Assembly (NCBI GenBank): GCA_934630705.1
Contig: CAKTWP010000002.1
Span: forward strand, 204,358-268,357
Length of the DNA: 64,000 bases
Origin: an uncultured Clostridia bacterium
GTDB lineage: Bacteria; Bacillota; Clostridia; Christensenellales; Aristaeellaceae
Direction of reading: 5' to 3'
Positions 36,218 to 42,912 of the stretch are shown here, piece after piece. The translations under genes and the position numbers were made by a program. A model generated the notes under the pieces. It did no database searches, was not told the origin of the DNA, and worked only from the letters and a program-made list of their open reading frames with translations. Positions within the stretch are counted from its first letter, which is position 1; every line of letters begins with the position of its first letter.

Positions 36218-36778
36218 ATGAGCGAACGCTTTGAAGAAACCCTGATCCGCCATTGCGCCGCCACACTGGCAGGCCACAAATGCGGCAGTCTGTTTTCCTA
36301 TCGCCTGGGTCCGGGGGAAAGCATGAGCGAGAATCTGCGCTCTCTCAATGGTCAGCTGGTGGGAAAGGGCGTACAGGCGCGGCTGCTCAAGGGCTGCGAA
36401 ACAGGCGGGCTGGTATATGTGTTCCGGCCCGGCAAGCTGGCGCAGCGGTTGGCGCAGGCGGATGTGGGGCAGTTTCTGCGGGAGCAGGGCTATGCCTGCC
36501 TGACCCTTCCGGGAGCGTTAACCACCCTGGCCCGCCATATCCACTGCGGCCAGGAATTCCCCCACGAGATCGGCGTGTTTCTGGATTACCCGTTGGCGGA
36601 TGTGATGGGGTTTATCGAGCACAAGGGCAGCGGCTTCAGCTGCCTGGGCTGCTGGAAAGCCTATGGCAACGCGGAGCAGGCGCAAAGAACCTTCGCGCTG
36701 TATCACAAATGCCAGGCCGTGTATCTGGATTGTTATCGCAGGGGATTCGATGTTGTGCGGCTTACGGTAGCTGCTTAA
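36218..36778 (+). CDS. DUF3793 family protein
   Basis: A 186-aa protein of DUF3793, recognised by IRHCAATLAGHKCGSLFSY, VYVFRPGKLAQRL, FPHEIGVFLDYPLADVMGFI and CLGCWKAYGNAEQAQRTF. The function is unknown. The conserved Cys and His residues could bind metal or a cluster. It has a strong RBS AAAGGAGGG, lies behind two iron boxes and precedes a flavodoxin gene, so a role in iron limitation or electron transfer is likely, but this is inference from context. Confidence 0.9.
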   Translation: MSERFEETLIRHCAATLAGHKCGSLFSYRLGPGESMSENLRSLNGQLVGKGVQARLLKGCETGGLVYVFRPGKLAQRLAQADVGQFLREQGYACLTLPGALTTLARHIHCGQEFPHEIGVFLDYPLADVMGFIEHKGSGFSCLGCWKAYGNAEQAQRTFALYHKCQAVYLDCYRRGFDVVRLTVAA

Positions 36779-36809
36779 CATACCATTTATTATGAAAGAA
36801 GGTGCCTTG

Positions 36810-37217
36810 ATGAATCGAATTGCTGTTGTGTATTGGAGCGGCACGGGCCACACCCAGGCCATGGCCGAAGCGGTTGCCGCGGCCTGCGAGGGCAAGCTGT
36901 TCACCGCCTCCGAATTTTCTGCGGATAAGCTGGCGGACTATGACGCTGTGGCCTTCGGCTGCCCGGCCATGGGCGCTGAAGTGCTGGAAGAAAGCGAGTT
37001 CCAGCCCATGTTCGACGAATGCAAGCCTCATCTGAGCGGCAAGAAGATCGCGCTGTTCGGCTCCTATGGCTGGGGCGATGGCGAATGGATGCGTACCTGG
37101 GAAGAAGACTGCCTGGCCGCCGGCGCGCTTTTGGCCTGCGACAGCGTGATCTGCCAGGATGATCCCGATGCGGATGCCATCGCCGCCTGCCAGAAGCTGG
37201 CCGAAGCCCTGAAATAA
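36810..37217 (+). CDS. Short-chain flavodoxin
   Basis: A 135-aa flavodoxin with the FMN phosphate loop YWSGTGHTQAMA, the first isoalloxazine-flanking loop GCPAMGAEVLE and the second SYGWGDGEWM. It is an FMN electron carrier that often replaces ferredoxin under iron shortage, which fits its place in the iron-box regulon 31 nt after DUF3793. The ATG at 36810 follows GAAGGTG; an upstream ATG at 36792 is less likely. Confidence 0.95.
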   Translation: MNRIAVVYWSGTGHTQAMAEAVAAACEGKLFTASEFSADKLADYDAVAFGCPAMGAEVLEESEFQPMFDECKPHLSGKKIALFGSYGWGDGEWMRTWEEDCLAAGALLACDSVICQDDPDADAIAACQKLAEALK

Positions 37218-37237
37218 GCGGAAACCGGGTGCGCATC

Positions 37238-37327
37238 ATGGAAAAACGGCTGCGGAGAAAGCTTGAGGATCTGGGCATGTATGCCGCCGTGCTGATTCTC
37301 GCTCGCATCCTGGCAGGCCTGATATAG
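37238..37327 (+). CDS. Possible 29-aa membrane peptide
   Basis: A short ORF 20 nt after flavodoxin: a basic N terminus (MEKRLRRKLEDLG) followed by one hydrophobic helix (MYAAVLILARILAGLI). It has no strong RBS; a GTG three codons upstream is an alternative start. It may be a small operon member or chance; GC3 composition fits coding. Confidence 0.35.
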   Translation: MEKRLRRKLEDLGMYAAVLILARILAGLI

Positions 37328-37492
37328 CCTGCGTCCTTTCAGCAAAATCAGAATTCGATATAGCCGCCTTTTACCTGGTCCAATTGTGAAACATCCACAC
37401 CTCCTACTTTTTGAAATCCGCCTTGCCTTGTATGCTGAAAACCTGCCTTGCTTCTCTCGAATTTTTTGCGGCTATGTCAAAAAGCTGTTTGC
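37328..37492. other. Intergenic gap after the flavodoxin operon
   Basis: No supported gene. An AGGAGGTG-like sequence occurs on the minus strand near 37400, but only a peptide of under 20 codons follows it. Confidence 0.35.
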
Positions 37493-37531
37493 CATTCGCC
37501 GGTTGATGCGCCAGCCGGCGAATGTTTTTTT
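37493..37531 (+). terminator. Intrinsic terminator upstream of the HMA gene
   Basis: Perfect 10-bp stem CATTCGCCGG/CCGGCGAATG, 12-nt loop and seven T residues. Confidence 0.92.
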
Positions 37532-37554
37532 GCCTGCTTTTCCTCCCGGAATGC

Positions 37555-37606
37555 TTGACAATCCGAAGCACTGGCAGTATACTGTTGATGGTTAGAAGAA
37601 TTTAAC
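37555..37606 (+). promoter_or_regulatory. HMA gene promoter and iron box
   Basis: TTGACA (37555-37560), 17-bp spacer, TATACT (37578-37583), then the palindrome GTTAGA-AGAA-TTTAAC (37591-37606) just downstream of the start point. It has the same half-sites as at feo and DUF3793, so this gene belongs to the same regulon. Confidence 0.85.
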
Positions 37607-37653
37607 TAAAGAGAACGCCGGCCCGTATTCAGGCCTTCAAGGAGGAACCAGCA

Positions 37654-37911
37654 ATGATTGAAACCACTGTGAAAATTGACGGGATGATGTGCGGTATGTG
37701 CGAGGCCCATGTGAGCGATGCAATTCGCCGGGCGCTGCCGGTGAAGAAGGTGAGCGCCTCCCACAGCAAGGGCACGGCGGTGATCCTGTCCGAAGCGCCG
37801 CTGGATGAAGGGATGCTGCGCCGGGCGATTGACGAAACCGGCTATAAGACCCTGGATGTTTCCGTCCGGGAAGCGGAGAAAAAGCGCGGATTGTTTGGGC
37901 TGTTCAAGTAA
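37654..37911 (+). CDS. Heavy-metal-associated (HMA) domain protein, CopZ-like
   Basis: An 85-aa single HMA domain with the metal-binding loop GMMCGMCEAH (residues 10-19) and the usual beta-alpha-beta-beta-alpha-beta pattern. A positively charged tail ends GLFGLFK. Classical CopZ proteins carry copper, but the upstream iron box and neighbouring feo genes suggest expression under iron control here. RBS AAGGAGG. A terminator-isolated single gene. Confidence 0.9.
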   Translation: MIETTVKIDGMMCGMCEAHVSDAIRRALPVKKVSASHSKGTAVILSEAPLDEGMLRRAIDETGYKTLDVSVREAEKKRGLFGLFK

Positions 37912-38051
37912 CGGCGGGGAACCCGGGCCGCTGCAAAGAACGCCGTTCCGCCGATGCGCTGCTTCTTTTTCTTTGCTTCCCAAAGGAATTTTGCTTGCTT
38001 TTTGCGCCTGTGTGTGTTACTTTATTGGGAAGAAAGAAGGTGTTTTACCGC

Positions 38052-38444
38052 ATGCGGATTCTGGAATCCTCTGAAGACTATTTGGAAGCGATGCTGATGA
38101 TGAAGGAGCGGCGGGGCTATATCCGTTCCATTGATATCGCCGCCGAGCTGGGGGTGACCAAGCCCAGCGTCAGCTATGCCACCAAGCGGCTTCGGCAAAA
38201 TGGTTATATTACCATGGATAAAGAAGGACTGATCACCCTGACGGAAAGCGGCATGGCCATTGCCAGCCGGGTTTATGAACGGCATAAGACCCTTACCGCC
38301 TTTTTCACGTCTCTGGGCGTGAATCCTGAAACGGCCATGGAGGACGCCTGCAAGGTGGAGCATGACCTGAGCGAGGAAACCTACGAAGCCATGAAGCGCC
38401 ATGCCCGGCAGGGAAAACTGCAGGAAAAACCGGATAATCCCTGA
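38052..38444 (+). CDS. DtxR/MntR family metal-dependent repressor
   Basis: A 130-aa winged-helix metalloregulator without the C-terminal SH3-like domain, the length of MntR. The HTH is IDIAAELGVTKPSVSYATKR. Metal ligands align with B. subtilis MntR shifted by one: D9, E12, H78, E103, H104, but the residue equivalent to MntR E99 is C100. Cys at this site is the DtxR (iron) arrangement. The best inference is an iron-sensing repressor that binds the GTTARA-N4-TYTAAC sites around feo. The start MRILESSEDYLEAM is preferred; the RBS is AGAAGGTG. Confidence 0.9.
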   Translation: MRILESSEDYLEAMLMMKERRGYIRSIDIAAELGVTKPSVSYATKRLRQNGYITMDKEGLITLTESGMAIASRVYERHKTLTAFFTSLGVNPETAMEDACKVEHDLSEETYEAMKRHARQGKLQEKPDNP

Positions 38445-38470
38445 CGCAGCCTTTTTTGCGGCGCAGCACA

Positions 38471-38516
38471 GCAGCTGGATTCTCAAAATAGCGTGAATCC
38501 GGCCGCTGCTTTTTTA
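38471..38516 (+). terminator. Intrinsic terminator after the DtxR-like gene
   Basis: GCAGC-T-GGATTC pairs with GAATCC-GGCC-GCTGC, followed by seven T residues. The stem has an internal bulge. Confidence 0.75.
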
Positions 38517-38529
38517 TCCGTTTTTTTGG

Positions 38530-38559
38530 TTGTATAGCCCCGGCAGGGTGTGATATAAT
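38530..38559 (+). promoter_or_regulatory. murG promoter
   Basis: TTGTAT (38530-38535), 18-bp spacer, TATAAT (38554-38559) with a TGA extension. Confidence 0.75.
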
Positions 38560-38592
38560 GGAAAGGTAGGAAGAATGAAGGAGGCGCGAGGA

Positions 38593-39657
38593 TTGAAGCG
38601 CATTGTGTTAACCGGCGGCGGCAGCGCCGGGCATGTGACCCCCCATCTGGCCCTGCTGCCCCATTTGCTGGAAGAAGGGTACGACGTGCATTATTTCGGC
38701 ACCGAGGACGGCATTGAGCATAAGATGATGACCCTCCCCGGCGTGACCTATCATGCCATTAAAAGCGGCAAGCTGCGCCGCTATCATGACTGGAAAAATT
38801 TCACCGATCCATTCCGGGTGATTGCGGGGGTATTTCAGGCGTCCCGGCTGATGAAGGAGCTGAATCCCGATATCTGCTTCTCCAAGGGCGGGTTTGTGTC
38901 CGTGCCGGTAGTGATCGGCGCGGCGCGGCATCATGTGCCGGTTCTGTGCCATGAGAGTGATCTGACTCCCGGCCTGGCCAACAAAATCTGCGCCCGGTTT
39001 GCAAAAAAGATTGCCACCACCTTCCCCGAATGCGCCCAAACGCTGGGGGACAAGGCGGTCTGCACCGGCACGCCCATGCGCGCCTCTCTGTTTTCCGGCA
39101 GCCGGGAAAAGGGGCTGGCGCTGTGCGGGTTTGATGGGAAAAAGCCGGTGCTGATTATGATGGGCGGCAGCCTGGGCGCGCAGAGCGTGAACAAGGCCTT
39201 GCGGGAAGCCCTGCCCCGGTTGCTGGAAAAGCTGGATGTGCTGCACATTACCGGCAAGGGCCATCTGGACGAAAGCCTGCAGACCCTGCCCGGCTACAGG
39301 CAGTTCGAGTTTCTGTCCGATGATTTGCCGGACGCGCTGGCCTGCGCGGATTTTGTGCTGTCCCGAGCGGGGAGCAACGCCTTGGGCGAATTTCAGGCGC
39401 TGAAAAAGCCCATGCTGCTGGTGCCTTATCCCAAGGGGGCCAGCCGGGGCGACCAGATTCTCAATGCCGAATCCTTCCGTTCCCGGGGGCTTTGCCATGT
39501 GCTGCTTCAGGAAAATATGACTGCCGATTCCCTCTATGACGCGCTGATGCAGCTCATGGCGGATAAGGATACCCTGATCCAGCATATGAACGCCGCGCCT
39601 CCCGCCGATGGCACCCAGGCGGTGCTGAACCTGATTCACCAGATCGAGCGGAAATAA
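38593..39657 (+). CDS. murG: MurG, UDP-GlcNAc:lipid I N-acetylglucosaminyltransferase
   Basis: Adds GlcNAc to lipid I to make lipid II at the inner membrane face. The 354-aa GT28 protein starts LKRIVLTGGGSAGHVTPHLA (the G loop), then CFSKGGFVSVPVVIGA, CHESDLTPGLAN, IMMGGSLGAQSVN and LSRAGSNALGEF. The TTG at 38593 has AAGGAGG 7-8 nt upstream and gives the family's usual start; the ATG at 38575 with TAGGAAG is an alternative that adds six residues. It stands apart from any dcw cluster. Confidence 0.95.
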   Translation: MKRIVLTGGGSAGHVTPHLALLPHLLEEGYDVHYFGTEDGIEHKMMTLPGVTYHAIKSGKLRRYHDWKNFTDPFRVIAGVFQASRLMKELNPDICFSKGGFVSVPVVIGAARHHVPVLCHESDLTPGLANKICARFAKKIATTFPECAQTLGDKAVCTGTPMRASLFSGSREKGLALCGFDGKKPVLIMMGGSLGAQSVNKALREALPRLLEKLDVLHITGKGHLDESLQTLPGYRQFEFLSDDLPDALACADFVLSRAGSNALGEFQALKKPMLLVPYPKGASRGDQILNAESFRSRGLCHVLLQENMTADSLYDALMQLMADKDTLIQHMNAAPPADGTQAVLNLIHQIERK

Positions 39658-39677
39658 GCACCCACAAAGAAAACATG

Positions 39678-39920
39678 ATGCGGGAAGAAGCTTTTCGCGT
39701 CAAAAGCCCCCCTCGAGCTCCCGTCCAAAAACCGATGGGGACAGAACCGGATGCTTTTATAATCAGCAATGCGCCCCGGGTTGGAGAAGAAACGCTTTCG
39801 CGTATCCTTTTCCACTCCGGGGCGCATTGTCGATAAGATAGAAATCAGTATATATCTCTATGGCTTTCTTGAAAAAGCGCGGGAGGAGGTTCTTGGGCTA
39901 CCAAGACCCCCCTCCCGCAA
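39678..39920 (+). repeat. Full L-M-R composite hairpin repeat
   Basis: L at 39678-39760: CGGGAAGAAGCTTTTCGCGTC, then AAAAGC and a CTCCCG arm, followed by AAACCGATGGGGACAG. M at 39763-39834: CAGCAATGCGCCCCGGGTTGG and CACTCCGGGGCGCATTG. The linker includes GATAAGATAGAA. R at 39861-39920: GGCTTTCTTGAAAAAGCG, then GCGGGAGGAGGTTCTTGG / CCAAGACCCCCCTCCCGC. One of two loci with all three modules. Confidence 0.85.
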
Positions 39921-39958
39921 ATATTTATTCTATGAAACAGTGGAGGATTCAGAAGAAA

Positions 39959-41254
39959 TTACATGTTCTGGTTGTCGATCACGCGGAGGGTGATGGTCAG
40001 GTCAACATACTGGCCATCGCCGATCTGGCTCAGGTCGATGCTGCTCTGATCCGCCTGTGCGGCCAGGCCCTCATCCCGGAACACCTTTACCTGAATCTGA
40101 TCGCCTTCCTGATAATCCTTGAGCTTATTGGTCAGCGCGGTCTGAGTGGACACCACCGTCCCGTCCACTTCCACGATGATATCGCCCTTCTGAATGCCGC
40201 CCTCGGCAGCGGGGGAGCCTTCATCCACAGCCTTCACAAACGCGCCCATGGGCAGCTTGCTCTGCGCCGCGGAGGTGATGGTGGTCACGGTCACGCCCAG
40301 ACGGGGCTTGCCGTGCAGGGGGCTGCTGATGTTTTCGGTGGCGCTGCTGTTATCCGCAGAAGAAGCGGAGGTCACAGGCGTGCCGTCATAATCCCGCAGC
40401 ACCTGCTCGATCAGGGGCTTGGCCACGTTGATCGGGATGCACATGCCGATGTTATCGACGGTGGTGGTGGAGTAACCGGAGGAAGAATACTTCCGCGCGG
40501 GGATCCCCTGCAGCTGGCCCAGCACGTTGAACATGCCGCCGCCGGAGTTGCCGGAGTTAATGGCAGCGTCCACCTGAATCATGGTATTGGTAATGGAGGT
40601 GCGGCGGCCATAGCGGTCGAGGGTGGTATCGGTAACTTCACGATCCAGAGCGGAAACCACGCCCACGGTCAAGGTGCGGGCAAATTCTTCGCCCAGCGGG
40701 TTGCCAATCACGATGGCCCATTCGCCCACCTGCAGCTGATCGCTGTCGCCCAGCTCCACGGCGGGCAGATTCAGGTTATCCACCTGCAGAATGGCGATAT
40801 CCAGGTCGGCGTCGTAGCCAACCACCTTGGCCTCATGTTCGCTTTCATCATTGGCGATGGTGACCGTCAGCCGGGATGCGCCTTCCACCACGTGGTAGTT
40901 GGTCAGCACATGACCATAATTGGAAATGACCACGCCGGAGCCGGTGCCCGACAGGTTTTCCCGTTCCTCGCTTTGGCGGTTGCCGTAGCCAAAGCCGAAG
41001 CCGTAGCCATAGCCATAGTAGGCGGTGGTGGTGGTGTAGTTATTCACGCCCACCACGCTGTTGCGAACCTTGTTCGCCACTTCCGTAAAGGGGCTGGAGA
41101 CCTGAGAAGAATCTGTGCTGGTGCCCACGATGCCCTTGATCTCGTCCTCCGAAATCACATTGGCAGCGCCGGCGTTCATCAGCGTGCAGCCGATCATCGC
41201 AACCGCGACCAATACGGCCAGCAAACCAAACATCAATCCGGAACGCTTTTTCAT
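39959..41254 (-). CDS. htrA: HtrA-family serine protease with PDZ domain
   Basis: A 431-aa envelope protease: N-terminal signal or membrane anchor (7-29), trypsin-like domain with triad H121 (TNYHVV), D152 (DLDIAIL) and S237 (NSGNSGG), and one PDZ domain (about 330-415, GAFVKAVDEGSPAAEGGIQ). It degrades misfolded exported proteins. Two features stand out: a Tyr/Gly/Phe-rich loop YGYGYGFGFGYG (80-91) before the protease core, and GNSGGGM where most members have GNSGGPL. IGC at 21-23 could be a poor lipobox. GAAGGAGG lies 6 nt before the ATG. It is convergent with the L-M-R repeat. Confidence 0.94.
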   Translation of the reverse strand: MKKRSGLMFGLLAVLVAVAMIGCTLMNAGAANVISEDEIKGIVGTSTDSSQVSSPFTEVANKVRNSVVGVNNYTTTTAYYGYGYGFGFGYGNRQSEERENLSGTGSGVVISNYGHVLTNYHVVEGASRLTVTIANDESEHEAKVVGYDADLDIAILQVDNLNLPAVELGDSDQLQVGEWAIVIGNPLGEEFARTLTVGVVSALDREVTDTTLDRYGRRTSITNTMIQVDAAINSGNSGGGMFNVLGQLQGIPARKYSSSGYSTTTVDNIGMCIPINVAKPLIEQVLRDYDGTPVTSASSADNSSATENISSPLHGKPRLGVTVTTITSAAQSKLPMGAFVKAVDEGSPAAEGGIQKGDIIVEVDGTVVSTQTALTNKLKDYQEGDQIQVKVFRDEGLAAQADQSSIDLSQIGDGQYVDLTITLRVIDNQNM

Positions 41255-41454
41255 AAATCGTTTCCTCCTTCAAGCGGTCGAAACCGCGGATTTTCTTTCC
41301 CCCTTTCGGGGTACACCCTTATTCTAAAAAACAATTTTTACAAGAATTTGAACACATCATGAACTTGCAGGATTTTTTTGAAGATTTTATAGGGCGTACT
41401 TTGGCCGCAGGCAGGGAAAGCCTTTGGGGGCTTTTCGTCCTCAAACAGCTATAA

Positions 41455-41505
41455 CGAGTGCCTCCGGCGGGCAGGGGAATGATTCCCCTGCACCCCCATT
41501 CCGCG
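41455..41505 (+). repeat. Palindromic intergenic element
   Basis: GTGCCTCCGGCGGGCAGG, then the perfect palindrome CAGGGGAAT-G-ATTCCCCTG (41472-41490) and CACCCCC. This kind of palindrome flanked by CGGCGGGC and CACCCCC recurs in simpler form at 41781-41820 and 41891-41940. Confidence 0.55.
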
Positions 41506-41567
41506 ATATTCGTTGGCGGACTATTCGAAGTATTTCCGCGTGAAACGTTGGGGCTACGGCCATGTTC

Positions 41568-41699
41568 CCCGCGGCAGGGAGCGGTTTTCGGATGATCGTC
41601 GCCGGGAAAGCGAGCTTTCCCGGACGAACGAATCATTCCGAAAACCCCCGGTCAACAGGTTGACCGGGGCCTGAGCATACGCTCAGGCGCTGCCGCGGG
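41568..41699. other. Multibranched inverted-repeat structure
   Basis: Outer arms CCCGCGGCAG (41568-41577) and CTGCCGCGGG (41690-41699) enclose three arms in tandem. Arm 1: GGTTTTCGGA/TCCGAAAACC (41583-41592, 41637-41646) capped by CCGGGAAAGC/GCTTTCCCGG (41602-41611, 41614-41623). Arm 2: CCCCGGTCAAC/GTTGACCGGGG (41646-41656, 41659-41669). Arm 3: CCTGAGC/GCTCAGG (41670-41676, 41681-41687). Nearly all pairs are perfect. There is no coding signal. It may be a structured RNA or a mobile palindromic element. Confidence 0.6.
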
Positions 41700-41727
41700 A
41701 CGCTGCAATACATCCGTTCCTGTTGTT

Positions 41728-41940
41728 CCACACAGAAACCCGTTGATTTCTTAAATCCACGTTTCATTGTGTACGGGGATCCAAGGGCAACGCCCTTGGC
41801 GGGGTGTGGGGCAGCGCCCCGCATCGTATCCGCTCTCGCCACACAGAAACCCGTTGATTTCTTAAGACCAAGCCCTATTGTGTACTGGGTCCAGGGAGGA
41901 ACTCCCTGGTGGGGGTGTGGGGCGCATAGCCCCACGCCGT
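41728..41940. repeat. Two tandem 111-bp repeat units with internal palindromes
   Basis: Units start at 41728 and 41839. Both begin with the same 27 bp (CCACACAGAAACCCGTTGAT and on through TTCTTAA), continue with ATTGTGTAC, and then hold a palindrome that differs in sequence but keeps its shape: CCAAGGGC-AAC-GCCCTTGG in unit 1, CCAGGGAG-GAA-CTCCCTGG in unit 2, followed by GGGGTGTGGGGC. Stem changes are compensatory between units. The second unit runs up to the end of the radical SAM gene. Confidence 0.75.
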
Positions 41941-41942
41941 TC

Positions 41943-42809
41943 TTACACTCCGGTGCCGTCAAAGGCGGGGGTGTAGGCAACGGAGGCGGAGTCCTTTTCC
42001 TGGGTGTAGCCGGAAAGGCCCAGCGCCTGAAAATGCGCCAGCACACGCGCGTATTCCGCGTCCGTGACCCGCCGGTCCAGCCCCTTGACTTTGCACCAGG
42101 GCTCGGGGCTGTATTGCCGCATCAGCGATACCGGTACGCCCTCGGGCAGCTCCTGCGCAATGAAATCCAACGCCTTGCAGGAATCCCCCGTGCAGCCGGG
42201 CAGAATCAGATGCCGGATCAGCACGCCCCGCTGCATGAGCCCTGCTTCATTATAAACCGCCGTGCCCGCCTGCCGGCACATCTCCCGCAGCGCCGCCGAA
42301 GCAACGGCGAAATAATCCGGTGCCTGGGCGCAAAGGGCTGAGAGCCGCGGCGATACATGCTTCAGATCCGGCAGGTATACGTCCACCACCCCGTCCAGAA
42401 GCGCCAGCGTCTCCAGCGATTCATACCCCCCGCAGTTCCAGACCACGGGAATGGGCGGCTTGTAAAGATCGAATGCATCCAGAATCGCCGGCACAAACTG
42501 CGTGCCCGTGATCAGATTCAGATTGTGCGCCCCCTGATCGTACAGGGAACGGAAAATCTCCGCCAGATGTGAAGGCGTGATCTCCCGGCCCTCGCCTTCG
42601 TGGCTGATGGCATAATTCTGGCAATAGGCGCACCGCAGCGTGCAGCCGGAAAAAAACACAGCGCCGCTGCCCCGGGAACCCGAAATGCACGGCTCCTCCC
42701 AGAAATGCAGCGCCGCCCGCGCCACTTTCGGCTGCAATCCCATCCCACAGTATCCCCGTTTTTCAGCACGATTAACCCCGCATCTGCGGGGGCAAAGATT
42801 GCAATTCAT
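41943..42809 (-). CDS. Radical SAM protein (PflA-like, COG1313 type)
   Basis: A 288-aa radical SAM enzyme. The cluster motif is FSGCTLRCAYCQNY (CxxxCxxC); an N-terminal Cys-rich segment (MNCNLCPRRCGVNR ... GYCGMG) resembles the auxiliary motif of pyruvate formate-lyase activase-like proteins. Further conserved segments are LNLITGTQFVPAIL and VWNCGGYES. The substrate is not known; members of this group have been linked with glycyl-radical or other activation reactions, but no partner is present here. It is a monocistronic gene between the repeat region and uvrB. Confidence 0.9.
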   Translation of the reverse strand: MNCNLCPRRCGVNRAEKRGYCGMGLQPKVARAALHFWEEPCISGSRGSGAVFFSGCTLRCAYCQNYAISHEGEGREITPSHLAEIFRSLYDQGAHNLNLITGTQFVPAILDAFDLYKPPIPVVWNCGGYESLETLALLDGVVDVYLPDLKHVSPRLSALCAQAPDYFAVASAALREMCRQAGTAVYNEAGLMQRGVLIRHLILPGCTGDSCKALDFIAQELPEGVPVSLMRQYSPEPWCKVKGLDRRVTDAEYARVLAHFQALGLSGYTQEKDSASVAYTPAFDGTGV

Positions 42810-42912
42810 GGGGTCGCTCCCTTTTATCCATCAGAAATTCATGCAATACACAGCGAAAACGCAGAAACAGGCGCAATGCAAAGGCGCCCTGGCCTCCCCG
42901 TCTCTCGTATGC

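Noticed and set aside
37320..37420. Possible minus-strand small gene after an AGGAGGTG sequence
   Set aside because: Only a 7- or 16-codon peptide results, with start codons too close to the RBS.
41700..42046. Open frames running through the repeat units before the radical SAM gene
   Set aside because: They translate palindromic repeats, have no RBS and no resemblance to proteins.
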